DNA of 64,000 bases from Musa acuminata AAA Group (Eukaryota; Streptophyta; Magnoliopsida; Zingiberales; Musaceae): NCBI RefSeq assembly GCF_036884655.1, contig NC_088355.1, forward strand, positions 24,087,501-24,151,500, written 5' to 3'. Position numbers and translations under genes: made by a program. Below, piece by piece: positions 1 through 9,218 of the stretch. The notes below the pieces were generated by a model that was given only the letters and a program-made list of their open reading frames with translations, ran no database searches and was not told the origin of the DNA. Each line of letters opens with the position of its first letter. Position 1 is the first letter of the stretch.

Positions 1-435
1 CAATAGGCAAAGGCCAACCACCCTTTTACAATTTCACTCTTTTTGACGGGCTTAGGAGACAACCCTTACATAATTTTCTCTCCTCTCTTTACAGCTCAGA
101 ACTTGGAAGAAAAGAGGGAGAAGGACTTTTGGCCTTTACAACAATTTTGAGCTCTAAAAATCACAGAACAAGATCAAGATTTCGGTATGAGTTCATGCCC
201 TTTCAGTGCTGAATGGGTGGGGTATTTATAGGCCCCAACCCAGTTCAAATTTGGAGCTCAAAACTGTCAATTCCCGGAATTCCGGGATCAAGCGGTTGCA
301 CCTCCTGACTGAGGCGGTTGCACCGCCTAGCAGAGCTCGAAGACTGAGCCTCTAGGCGGTGCCACCTTTGTCAGGGGCGGTTGCACCTCCTACCAGAGCT
401 CGAAGACCGAGCTCAAGTAGTGCCACTGCCTGACT
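1..435 (-). repeat. Copia-B1 left (3') LTR, partial
   Basis: The stretch matches the interior of the Copia-B LTR at about 1815-2250: the same CAATAGGC-AAGGCC block, the TATTTATAGG block (a minus-strand TATA box) and the GC-rich block of GGCGGTTGCACC-type repeats. It stops inside the GC-rich block at about 435 and passes straight into AT-rich internal sequence. The U3 start of this LTR and the adjoining polypurine tract have therefore been deleted. The start of the LTR lies left of the window. Confidence 0.7.
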
Positions 436-1215
436 CGGAAATCAAACATGATTTTTTTTAATCAAAATCAAGAAATAACAATAGAAATCAACGTAATACA
501 CATTATTACTTCATAACCATGATTTCATATTTTCAATCAAGATCATTTTATTTGTTTATCATAAAATATGTAATATTATCATTTTTGAAATTACTTAGCA
601 TGATCATAATTTTTTTTTTAAAACAGAAAATTAATTCTAAACTAAAAGAGAAAATACATCATGAAAGCATAAAGTAATTTCAAAATAAATTAGGAGAATT
701 TCGATTACCTCATCATTGAAAGTGATTAAGGCGTAGTTTACCACCTTGCCTTTCTTGATTTTCTCGTCTTCAGAGGAGCTCGATTCATCCCACTTTATGT
801 TCTTCTTTGGCCTCTTCCTTCGTTCAAGTTTATTGTTTATTTTATATTTTTGTTTAATAAACTTATTAAGATTTAGTGTTCGCCAAATGTCAAAAGCCGT
901 TTCGCACATAGAAATCCGATTGAACTCATTTTTGTCCAAAGCGCAAAATAAGGCATTCATAGCCTTTGCGTTTAAAGAAAAACACTTCTTCTCCAAATCC
1001 GACCATTCGTTCATCGGTTTAGAGGGAAGTTGAAAACCGTTTTCAACGATATTCCATAAATCCAAATTCATAGAAATAAGAAAGATCCTCATTCGGGTCT
1101 TCCAATAGGTGTAGTCTGTCCCATTAAACATGGGTGGACGTGTAATAGAATGGCCCTCTTGGTTTCCGGCGTATGCCATCTCTCTTGGGTTATAATCCGT
1201 TTGAGAGTTAACCCC
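436..1215 (-). mobile_element. Copia-B1 internal region, heavily deleted
   Basis: Between the two LTRs only about 0.8 kb of internal sequence remains. 436-636 is AT-rich noncoding sequence resembling the internal part of Copia-A1 near 12.5 kb, and 637-1179 is a shortened gag. There is no protease, integrase, reverse transcriptase or RNase H. The copy is non-autonomous and decayed. Confidence 0.7.
637..1179 (-). pseudogene. Copia gag remnant (UBN2/DUF4219 type)
   Basis: Reading leftward from the ATG at 1179, the protein begins MAYAGNQEGH and contains FNGTDYTYWKTRMRIFLIS followed by LDLWNIVENGF, the signature of the N-terminal part of plant Copia gag. After ETAFDIWRTL it jumps directly to NLNKFIKQKYKI and a lysine/serine-rich tail. 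Compared with the longer gag at 13472-14245, the central UBN2 part is missing. Both ends of that gap carry AGTGTTCG in the genomic sequence, so it looks like a microhomology deletion. Gag would form the virus-like particle; this remnant could not. The family call is by motif recognition. Confidence 0.75.
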
Positions 1216-1227
1216 GCTCTGATACCA
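1216..1227 (-). other. Primer-binding site of Copia-B1 (initiator Met-tRNA)
   Basis: GCTCTGATACCA on the plus strand is TGGTATCAGAGC on the element strand. This is the usual plant retrotransposon primer-binding site, complementary to the 3' end of initiator Met-tRNA. It lies two bases from the LTR end, which starts TGTTAGG at 1230 on the plus strand. Confidence 0.9.
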
Positions 1228-1229
1228 AT

Positions 1230-3273
1230 TGTTAGGATCAAGAGCACTAAGAGGGGGGGGGGGGGGTGAATTAGTGCAGCGAAAATCTTTCAACGATAAA
1301 ACATGTTCGAACGATAAAAACGATTTTGGTGTAAAGCCGATTCTAAGATTACTTTAACATAAGATCAAGCGAGATGACGTTAAAGTCAATCTATGAAGGC
1401 AGTTTGCAGTTATAATAAAAATCAGAATATAAATGCAAACTGAAATACGACGTTCGTACGAAGAAGCTGATTTATGTCTAAATGCTGATTCGTAAATCAC
1501 TTGATTAGGCGAGATGCAGTTTAAGCAAGGATATAAATGCAGTTTGCAGTTATAATTGAAATTAAAATGTAAACGCAAACTGAAATATGATGATCGTAAG
1601 AAAAAATAGATTTACGTCTAAACGCTGATTCGGAAAGTGCAAAGCTTGAAACCCGATCGTATATGTGCAGAAAGCAGTAAGCTTTAGAGGAGGTTTGCAG
1701 TAAAGATAATAAGCTCAAAGTAAATGCAAACCGAGATTTAGAGTGGTTCGGTCAATCTTAACCTACTCCACTTTTGGCTTCCTCCACCAATGAGGTCACC
1801 GACGTCAACTAGAGGCCTTCCTTCAATAGGCGAAGGCCAACCACCATTTTACAGTTTCACTCCTTTTGACGGGCTTAGGAGACAACCCTTACAGAATTTT
1901 CTCTCCTCTCTTTACAGCTCAGAACTTGGAAAAAAAGAGGGAGAAGAACTTTTGGCCTTTACAACAATTTTAAGCTCTAAAAATCATAGAACAACATCAA
2001 GATTTCGGTGTATGTTCAGTGCTCTTTCAATGCTGAATGGGTGGGGTATTTATAGGCCCCAACCCAGTTCAAATTTGGAGCTCAAAACTGTCTATTTCTG
2101 GAATTCTGGGATCAGGCGATTGCACCTCCTGACTAGAGCGGTTGCACCGCCTAGCAGAGCAGGAAAATTGAGCCTCTGGGTGGTGTCACCTCCTGTCAGG
2201 GGCGGTTGCACCTCCTGCCAAAGCTCGAAGACTGAGCTCAGGCGGTGCAACCTCCTGACTGAGGCGGTTGCACCGCTCAGCCAGTGCTCGGAGATCGAGC
2301 CCAGGCGGAGCCACCTCTTGTCAAGGGAGGTTGCACCGCCCAGTCTCGCTCGGAGACTGAGCCCAAGCGGTGCCACCGCTTGGCTGGAGCGGTTGCACCT
2401 CCCAGTCTCGCTCGGAGACTGAGCCCAGGCGGTGCAACCACCTGCCTTGGGCAGTGCAACCGCCTGGCAGAAATCAGGGTCCGAATGGGTTGATCCATTC
2501 AGCCCAATTTGGGTTTTTCAGTGGCCCAATTGCCCCAAGATTAAGTTAATGGGATCACCTCCCATTTCCAACTTAATCATTGTGCTAACTACGATATTTC
2601 CTAGGACATTTACTCCGGTGCGTCAATCGCTTCTTCCGGCGAGCTTCCGACGAACTTCTATCGATCATCCGATGAACCCTCGATGATGCTCCTGCGGACT
2701 TTCGGCAAACTCCTAGACTTGCGACGATCCACTTGGCGAGTTCCGACGAGCTTCTTTGGTACGTTCATGGAGTTCTCGAATTTGTTCTTGTAGAACCTCC
2801 GACGACTCTCCGAACTTCCGTCGAACTCTCGAACTCTCAACATGATAAATGTCTTGACTTTGGCACAACTCCTGCTACATGTCTTACTTTCATCGTAGTT
2901 AATCCTGCACACACAAAACAAAACTTCGATCGAGACAATTAATCGTAAGCATTTAACCAAGTTGTTCGAATGTCATTGGTCCCTCGACGCTTCGGTGCAT
3001 CATCCTCTCCTACAGCCTATTGCCCAATCGGCCAGTTGACTCCGCAACTCCGTAATCCTTGGAACAATACTCGCTCTTCTTGGCCCGCTACCCAAGTCCA
3101 TGGCCCGAAGCCTTCTATCGATACGTCGACCGATCCACCGGCCCGACGTCCAATCTTCTGACATGTTCCTCCGGCACAACATGATTTTCCTGCTTTAATT
3201 GTCTCATCCTGATCAAAGCATCCTGCGTCACTCAAAACGTATATTAAATCATAAACATATATCAAGTAGTTTC
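1230..3273 (-). repeat. Copia-B1 right (5') LTR, main part
   Basis: Plus-strand orientation starts TGTTAGG next to the primer-binding site. A run of about 14 G follows at 1253-1266, then TCTAAACGC-type short repeats, a minus-strand TATA box (TATTTATAGG, 2047-2056), and a GC-rich array of GGCGGTTGCACC/GGTGCCACC units (about 2110-2470). In element orientation the array lies upstream of the TATA box, in U3. A block of GGCGAGCTTCCGACGA-like sequence follows. The LTR is interrupted at 3273 by Copia-A1 and finishes at 15876-15899. Open frames across the GC-rich array are low-complexity and are not genes. Confidence 0.85.
2047..2056 (-). promoter_or_regulatory. Putative LTR TATA box, Copia-B1
   Basis: CCTATAAATA on the element strand, at the same relative place as 9510-9519 in Copia-A1 and 62373-62382 in Copia-B2. 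It lies just downstream (element sense) of the GC-rich repeat array. It is inferred to be the core promoter from its sequence and its conserved position. Confidence 0.55.
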
Positions 3274-3481
3274 TGTTAGGATCGGAGCGGCACTAAGAGG
3301 GGGGCGGTGAATTAGTGCAGCGGATTAAAACTTCGGTTTTAGAAAAATCTTTCGTACGATAAGAACGAAACTTGAAAAGCTTAACTTGAAAGCGTATTCT
3401 TAAAGTTGCGCAGCAAAGGTAATAAGGAACTAAAGCATGTAAGAACGTTTCAAGTAATGTAAATAGTAATAATGAAATGCA
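3274..3481 (-). repeat. Copia-A1 left (3') LTR, first piece
   Basis: Starts TGTTAGGATCGGAGCGG, then a short G-tract (interrupted by a C here) and TGAATTAGTGCAGCGG. It matches 14296-14500 and 60793-60990. It ends in AGTAATAATGAAATGCA (3465-3481), which is repeated after LINE-a. The second piece is 9219-10437. Confidence 0.9.
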
Positions 3482-3837
3482 GCGGCGACCAGATCTGGGT
3501 CGACGTTACTGTAGCGACGACGACACTGCAGCGGCGACCAGATCTAGGTCGACGGTACTGTAGCGGCGACGATACTGCAGCGGCGACCAGATCTACGACG
3601 GTACTATAGCGGCGGCGACACTGCAGCGCGACCAGATCCAGATCTAGGTCGACGTACTGTAGCGCCGACGACACTGCAGTGCGACCAGATCTGATTCGAC
3701 GGTACTGTAGCGGCGACGACACTGCAGCGGCGACCAGATCTAGGGCGACGGTACTGTAGCGATGATCTGAAATTCTGCAGTGGTGACTTTTCCCTATGGT
3801 GACGATTCTGTAGCGGTGACCAGAAGAGGGATCAAAC
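3482..3837 (+). promoter_or_regulatory. LINE-a 5'UTR made of six ~49-bp GC-rich monomers
   Basis: AGATCT recurs at 3491, 3540, 3589, 3640, 3687 and 3736 (spacing 49, 49, 51, 47, 49). Each occurrence is set in the same frame of CTGCAG-CGGCGACC-AGATCT-GGTCGACGGTACTGTAGCGG. A non-repeated leader of about 95 bp follows up to the ORF1 ATG. As LINEs need an internal promoter, such an array is a likely promoter, comparable in layout to the monomers of mouse L1. That role is inference; the repeat is seen directly. Confidence 0.8.
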
Positions 3838-5364
3838 ATGGCATCGACGGCCCCTAGGGCTGGCGACGGTGGCGGGAGGGTTGAAACGATGGCAAGACTC
3901 CCTACCGTTATCCCTCAAGTTGCTCCTCCACCATATCCTCTCCAGAGAGAAACTCCTTCGATGAAGCAGCATCGAAGCAGGTCGCGCTCTAGATCGCGGC
4001 AGCCTGCTCTAATTTCCAATGACCCTTGGCCTTGGACTAGCCTATTCAAGGCTCCGGTTGGAAGTCCAGATCTAAGCTTGGAATTCATTACGCCAGAAGT
4101 TCAGGCTGATAAGAAGATTGCTGTATACGAGACTGCTGATTCAGCAGAGCTTATTGAGACATGGTCAATGGCGATTGTTGGCTATGTGGTAGGTCTCAAA
4201 ACATCTTATTTCCCATTATCCTCATTTATCAAAACTCGATGGGGAATATCGTCATTTGATCTTCATATGCTGGAGAACGGATTCTTTGTTTGCAAGCTGT
4301 ACTCTGAAGAAGATTTGCAACGAATCCTCGAAGGATTCTGGACTATCCGCGGTCATCCAATGATTTTACGACGTTGGTCTCCTGATGTCCGTTTGGAGTT
4401 AGATAGCCTACAGTCTATTCCATTATGGGTATCCTTTCAAGGACTGCCTCTACATCTTTGGAGTCGACGTTTTATTGCAAAGTTATGCAGCACTCTGGGA
4501 CAGCCACTCTACATCGACAAAGCAACAGCAGCTCAGACGAGATTAGCATTTGCACGAGCATGTGTGCTGGTTTCTTCCGATGAAGATCTTCCTAATGAAG
4601 TTTTCTATCGCGATCTTGACGGGAACACTCGGAAGGTACATGTCTCATATTCCTGGAAGCCACAACGATGTCAGCGTTGCTTATCTTTTGGTCATGCAAA
4701 TGGAGCTTGTCAGCAAACCCCACAACCAACCACAAAGGTCTATCGACCACGTCAACCACCTCAGCAACAAAGTGATTCTTCTCTAATGGCAGTAGCACCG
4801 ATGGTGGCGAAAACTATTGAGCATTCCGACTCGCAAGGAAAGCACCGCGGACAGAAGGACAATTCCAAAACTTTATCTCTTCCTATAATGTCAGAGCCTT
4901 CCACAACAGAGGTTTCCCATGGTACTAGTGGACAGGAGAAACATAAGTCAGGAACTTCATCTCTTCTAATATCATCGGATCCATCCACAATAGCTCAACG
5001 AACTCAGGCCCAAGCAAATCTCGCCAGCAACGATATTCTTCCTCAACAAACTCAGGCCACAACAAACATCGCCAACAAGGATATTCCGACTCAACAAACT
5101 CATGCCCCAACAAACCTCTCTAGCCACGCTGCTCCAACAAGTACTATCCAGGATATTGTGCTGCAACAATCTTATCGAGCTTCAACAAACCCTGCCAATC
5201 AAGACCACATGATTCAAGGTACTTTAAAGTTTAAAAATCTGAAAGCTGTAGATGAAGTGGATAAATATAGGAATAAAGCCATAAAAGGTAAGGATATTGT
5301 GCGGGAAGAAAATACAAAACCGAAGGATAAGAAAAAGGATGGTACAATCCATCCAAAGTCGTAG
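3838..5364 (+). CDS. LINE-a ORF1 protein (DUF4283-like, CCHC zinc knuckle)
   Basis: A 508-residue RNA-binding protein, expected to coat LINE RNA in the ribonucleoprotein used for retrotransposition. The N-terminus is basic with an RS stretch ([13 protein letters not shown], about residues 43-55). Residues of about 100-245 (from [11 protein letters not shown] past [14 protein letters not shown] and [14 protein letters not shown]) resemble the DUF4283 domain of plant LINE ORF1 and related proteins. A CX2CX4HX4C knuckle lies at 278-291 ([14 protein letters not shown]). Then comes a Q/T-rich region with three 16-residue repeats (about 388-435) and a lysine-rich tail. The ATG at 3838 is the first good start after the monomers and is shared by copies c, d and f. 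ORF2 follows 38 bp after the stop in another frame. The LINE-f copy is also intact; copies b, c and d are broken. Confidence 0.92.
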   Translation: MASTAPRAGDGGGRVETMARLPTVIPQVAPPPYPLQRETPSMKQHRSRSRSRSRQPALISNDPWPWTSLFKAPVGSPDLSLEFITPEVQADKKIAVYETADSAELIETWSMAIVGYVVGLKTSYFPLSSFIKTRWGISSFDLHMLENGFFVCKLYSEEDLQRILEGFWTIRGHPMILRRWSPDVRLELDSLQSIPLWVSFQGLPLHLWSRRFIAKLCSTLGQPLYIDKATAAQTRLAFARACVLVSSDEDLPNEVFYRDLDGNTRKVHVSYSWKPQRCQRCLSFGHANGACQQTPQPTTKVYRPRQPPQQQSDSSLMAVAPMVAKTIEHSDSQGKHRGQKDNSKTLSLPIMSEPSTTEVSHGTSGQEKHKSGTSSLLISSDPSTIAQRTQAQANLASNDILPQQTQATTNIANKDIPTQQTHAPTNLSSHAAPTSTIQDIVLQQSYRASTNPANQDHMIQGTLKFKNLKAVDEVDKYRNKAIKGKDIVREENTKPKDKKKDGTIHPKS

Positions 5365-5402
5365 GATGAATACCTTACTACCTTTTCATTTGTTTATTAC
5401 TA

Positions 5403-8400
5403 ATGAAGATAACATGCTGGAATGTTCGCGGACTTAATAAGTCGGAGAAATGTCGGGAGCTCAACAGAATAATCAAGTCTGCCGCATGTGATATTGTTAT
5501 TCTAGTGGAAACGAAAATTAAACAATCGCGCGTTCAAGCTCAAAAGAATTTAATATGGCCGGACGCAGAACTGTTTACCAATGACTCAAATGAAACTTTT
5601 GGTAGAATATGGGTCTTATGGAATCCTAACTCTATTAATGCTTGGTTTATTTCTGCTACTGATCAATTCATTCATCTTAAGGTAGAGGATAAAAAGAATG
5701 GCTGTCAATTCAATTTCACTGGTATATATGCTTCAAACAGTATGCAAGAAAGAAATACTCTTTGGTCTGACCTGACTAATATTGTAAATGGCTGTCTCAA
5801 TGTACCTTGGATTGTTCTTGGAGACTTTAATACTGTTCGGTACACAAATGAAAAAGTGGGGGGTAGACAACTTTCAGAAAGTCAGCTTCAAAGTTTTAAT
5901 GATTACATTGACACTGCAGCATTGTTTGATATGAAATCTGTGGGTAATTGGCTCTCCTGGAGTAATCAAGGTGCTGCTAACAGAAAAATAATGGCTCGAC
6001 TTGATAGGTGTTTGATTAACCATGAATGGTTAACAGTTTACCCAGATTCACTTCTTGAGTATGGTGCTCCTTTATTTTCTGACCATTCTTTAATGTATAT
6101 ACACGCAGAAAAAGCGACACCAAGAGGCAAGAAACCGTTTAGATTCTTTAACATGTGGAGTACTCATCCTCAATTTCTTGATGTTATCAGATCTGCTTGG
6201 AATGTTAATGTGCATGGATCTCCCCCTTACATATTACGTCAAAAGCTCAAAGCCTGTAAAGCAGCACTAAAGGAGTGGAATACAAATACCTTTGGCAATA
6301 TTACCACCAGAGTTCAATTTTGCAGAAAGGAACTAATGTCATTGCAACATGAGCTGCAACTTCAGCCAAATGATGAAAATATTATCTACAAAGAGACGGA
6401 AGCCAGAAATAACTTCATGCAAGCCTTAAAACAGGAGGAAAGTTTTGCAAAGCAGAAGTCTCGACAGCATTGGCTTACACTAGGGGATTCCAATACTAAA
6501 TTTTTCTATGCTTCAATTGCTACTCGAAGGGCTGTTAACCGTATCAGCAAATGCAAAGACAAAGATGATAATCTTATTGAGAATTTAGATGAGGTTAAAG
6601 CACACACAGAGCAATTTTTTTATTCCTTACTCAATCAAGCTGGGAAACCTAATAACATTCATGTGGAGCCGACTAGAAAACTTGATTCGGAAGCTATTTC
6701 AATCCTCAATGCCCCAATTACAGATGACGAAATTGTATGTGTTGTCTTTAAGTCACCAAAGCACAAAAGCCCCGGTCCAGATGGATTTCCAGCTGAATTT
6801 TACCAAACTGCTTGGTCTATTATTGGAAATGATGTGATCAAAGCTTGCCAACATTTTTTCTCTTCAGGTCATATTCTTAGAGAGATGAATTGCACTTTTA
6901 TTTCTTTAATTCCGAAGAATGCAGGGGCTGATTCACTAGAGAACTATCGACCCATATCATTATGCAACTTTATATACAAGATCATCTCCAAAGTATTGGC
7001 AAATAGAATGCAAAAGGTATTACACAAGATCATTAGCCCAAATCAAGCTGCTTTCATCAAAGGGAGAAGTATACATCATAACATTTTGCTTGCTAATGAC
7101 TTGGTCAAAGATTTGCATTCAAAAGCAAGAGGGACAAAAATCTGCATTAAAGCTGATCTAAGGAAAGCCTTTGATTCAGTTAATAGGAAATTTACCTATA
7201 AGATGCTCCTTGATATGAACTTCCCACAGCAATGGATTAATTGGATTCAATCTTGCCTAGAAACTCCAAAGTTTTCGATACTCTTTAATGGCTCACATAT
7301 TGCTTTTTTTGGGAGCACGAATGGCATCCGACAAGGTGATCCACTCTCTCCGTATCTCTTTACTATTGTGATGGAAGGACTTAGCTGTATGTTGGAACAC
7401 GCAGTCTTAAATGACAGCATTAAGGTACCCAGTGCTGGTTCTGTTCATATATCACATATAACATTTGCAGATGACTTACTTATCTTTCTCCAAAATGAAC
7501 CAACTTCAGTAAAGAACCTGGCTACTATTATGAATGACTTTGGTATGGTTTCTGGACTTCAGTTAAATCATGCGAAAAGTAAAGTATATATGAGCCCTTA
7601 CGTTGAGGATAAGGTCTTTATTTCACAAACTTTGGGGGTTAGTGAAGGAAGCTTGCCAGTTCCTTATTTGGGTCTCCCGCTCATATCCACAGGCATTCAC
7701 AAAACCCACTGTCAACCTATCTTGCAAAAAATAAAGAATAGAATTTCTTCTTGGAAAAATAGGTTTCTATCAAAAGCAGGACGACTCGAACTCATCCGTT
7801 CGGTATTGCACTCCTACTCTATATATTGGTGTAATGCATTTCTTCTGCCTGCTGGACTTCTCCAAGATATTGAACGGTTATTAATGATCTTCTTCTGGAA
7901 TGGCACAAATGATAAGGCAATGCATATGGTAAATTGGGATAGTATTTGCAAACCGAAAGATGAAGGGGGGCTAAATTTGAGAAATACTAGAGATTGGAAT
8001 CAAGCATGTTTGGTACAGCAATTGTGGGATCTTTTGCAAAACAAATGTTCCTTATGGTCACATTGGGTTTCTGCTAAGTATCTCTCAAAGGAATCAATAT
8101 GGGAAATTTCAACAAGAACATACCACTCTGCAGCTTGGAAAGGAATTTTAAAGGTAAGGAATTGGCTAATCAAACACATTTCGTATGCAATCTCTTCTGG
8201 AACTAGTACTAATATGTGGTACGATCCTTGGGTGAATGGGAAGAGTATATTTCAATTATATGGCGACAGAATACGAAAAGATCTTGGGGCTCCCAAAGAT
8301 TGGAAGGTTTCCGAGTTCATCGCTAACGGTACTTGGTGTCTCCCTAATCCTATTTCTCCTGAAATGTTATCACTTTGGCCGACTATCATAGCTATTCGAA

Positions 8401-9023
8401 TCAGGAACAACTCTTCAGATATACTTATTTGGCCTCATGACAATGGTAAATTTAGTGCCACATCCGCATGGAATCAAATTAGGCAAAGAAATAACAAGTG
8501 GGTCTCAAGCAGTTGGACATGGGATCGACCGGGATCACAAAGACACTCCTTATGTACATGGCAGGCCCTTCTCAGTAAACTACCTACAATAGACAATATG
8601 AAAAGAAGAGGTATCTATCATGTTAACCGATGCTCCCTTTGTTTGCAACAAGAAGAAACTGTTGACCACCTCTATTTTGCTTGTGATTATACAAAATGGA
8701 TATGGAAGGAGATTCTCCAGCGATTTGAACTCAATAGACTGCCGCAACCAAACTTGCACCAAGAACTAGGCGACCTTATGCAATGTTTCTCAAGAAAAGG
8801 GCCTCTTACACAACTGGCAAATGTTATTTTCAGATGTGCTATTTGGTGGATGTGGAAGGAGAGATGTAATAGAATCTTTGAATGTCAACAGACAAACAAT
8901 GCTCAGCTCTTGAAAGAGATTATTAGAGACTCAAGATCCTGTATGGAGCATGAACTCAAAACCGAGCACTTCACCCGAAGAGAAAAAGATATTTTTATCA
9001 AATTTAATTTTGCTATTAGCTAA
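5403..9023 (+). CDS. LINE-a ORF2: endonuclease / reverse transcriptase
   Basis: A 1206-residue protein that nicks target DNA and copies LINE RNA at the nick. The apurinic-like endonuclease has N7 (CWNVRG), E36 (VETK), D141/N143 (GDFN) and S226-D227-H228 (SDH). The reverse transcriptase (about 470-720) has NYRPISLCN, D585 in ADLRKAFDSV, GIRQGDPLSPYLF and the catalytic FADD at 688-691. A C-terminal zf-RVT-like region holds C1077-X2-C1080 and H1089/C1094. No RNase H domain is recognisable. All catalytic residues checked are present and there is no stop. The ATG at 5403 gives an endonuclease start (MKITCWN) typical of the family. Translation after ORF1 probably needs reinitiation or similar, which is inference. 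Confidence 0.94.
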   Translation: MKITCWNVRGLNKSEKCRELNRIIKSAACDIVILVETKIKQSRVQAQKNLIWPDAELFTNDSNETFGRIWVLWNPNSINAWFISATDQFIHLKVEDKKNGCQFNFTGIYASNSMQERNTLWSDLTNIVNGCLNVPWIVLGDFNTVRYTNEKVGGRQLSESQLQSFNDYIDTAALFDMKSVGNWLSWSNQGAANRKIMARLDRCLINHEWLTVYPDSLLEYGAPLFSDHSLMYIHAEKATPRGKKPFRFFNMWSTHPQFLDVIRSAWNVNVHGSPPYILRQKLKACKAALKEWNTNTFGNITTRVQFCRKELMSLQHELQLQPNDENIIYKETEARNNFMQALKQEESFAKQKSRQHWLTLGDSNTKFFYASIATRRAVNRISKCKDKDDNLIENLDEVKAHTEQFFYSLLNQAGKPNNIHVEPTRKLDSEAISILNAPITDDEIVCVVFKSPKHKSPGPDGFPAEFYQTAWSIIGNDVIKACQHFFSSGHILREMNCTFISLIPKNAGADSLENYRPISLCNFIYKIISKVLANRMQKVLHKIISPNQAAFIKGRSIHHNILLANDLVKDLHSKARGTKICIKADLRKAFDSVNRKFTYKMLLDMNFPQQWINWIQSCLETPKFSILFNGSHIAFFGSTNGIRQGDPLSPYLFTIVMEGLSCMLEHAVLNDSIKVPSAGSVHISHITFADDLLIFLQNEPTSVKNLATIMNDFGMVSGLQLNHAKSKVYMSPYVEDKVFISQTLGVSEGSLPVPYLGLPLISTGIHKTHCQPILQKIKNRISSWKNRFLSKAGRLELIRSVLHSYSIYWCNAFLLPAGLLQDIERLLMIFFWNGTNDKAMHMVNWDSICKPKDEGGLNLRNTRDWNQACLVQQLWDLLQNKCSLWSHWVSAKYLSKESIWEISTRTYHSAAWKGILKVRNWLIKHISYAISSGTSTNMWYDPWVNGKSIFQLYGDRIRKDLGAPKDWKVSEFIANGTWCLPNPISPEMLSLWPTIIAIRIRNNSSDILIWPHDNGKFSATSAWNQIRQRNNKWVSSSWTWDRPGSQRHSLCTWQALLSKLPTIDNMKRRGIYHVNRCSLCLQQEETVDHLYFACDYTKWIWKEILQRFELNRLPQPNLHQELGDLMQCFSRKGPLTQLANVIFRCAIWWMWKERCNRIFECQQTNNAQLLKEIIRDSRSCMEHELKTEHFTRREKDIFIKFNFAIS

Positions 9024-9201
9024 AGATCTTGGGAATGATGCCAAATAATGTACCCACAGATAGTTATAGTCTACAGCATGTGTAGTCATAACTATCGCAT
9101 TAGCACTCTATGAGTTACTTGGCTTTGTCTATGACTTGTATAGATAAAGCTATTTGTAGAAACTTTACACATAATGAATTTTACTTTTACTTACCAAAAA
9201 A
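9024..9201 (+). other. LINE-a 3'UTR with hairpin and A tail
   Basis: An about 170-bp 3'UTR ends in CTTACC followed by seven A. At 9060-9095, ATAGTTAT and ATAACTAT form an 8-bp stem extended by an imperfect second stem (GTCTACA / TGTAGTC) around a small loop. The same hairpin occurs in the other copies, which suggests a function in RNA recognition by the ORF2 protein, as reported for some plant and other stringent-type LINEs. The function here is inference. Confidence 0.75.
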
Positions 9202-9218
9202 AGTAATAATGAAATGCA

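Larger units (their letters stand above)
3482..9201 (+). mobile_element. LINE-a: full-length, structurally intact L1-type LINE
   Basis: This 5720-bp non-LTR retrotransposon is flanked by a perfect 17-bp target duplication, AGTAATAATGAAATGCA (3465-3481 and 9202-9218). It has a monomeric 5'UTR, ORF1 (508 codons), a 38-bp spacer, ORF2 (1206 codons), a 3'UTR of about 170 bp with a hairpin, and a short A tail. Neither reading frame is broken. Copies c, d and f have the same ORF lengths (apart from a 2-bp deletion in d) and few differences, so the family amplified recently. It is the best candidate here for an active element. Activity itself is inference. Confidence 0.93.

Noticed and set aside
1216..1230. 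GCTCTGATACCA-type motifs as tRNA gene 3' ends
   Set aside because: There is no cloverleaf upstream. They sit beside LTR ends and are primer-binding sites.
1790..2498. Overlapping long open frames on both strands rich in P, R, S and W
   Set aside because: They arise from the GC-rich LTR repeat array, occur in several phases at once and have no family resemblance.
3838..5364. ORF1 as a host DUF4283/zinc-knuckle gene
   Set aside because: It is present in five copies, always 38 bp (or equivalent) before ORF2 and within LINE target duplications.
9024..9201. 3' hairpin as a small RNA gene or terminator
   Set aside because: It is part of the LINE 3'UTR in every copy. No independent promoter is visible.
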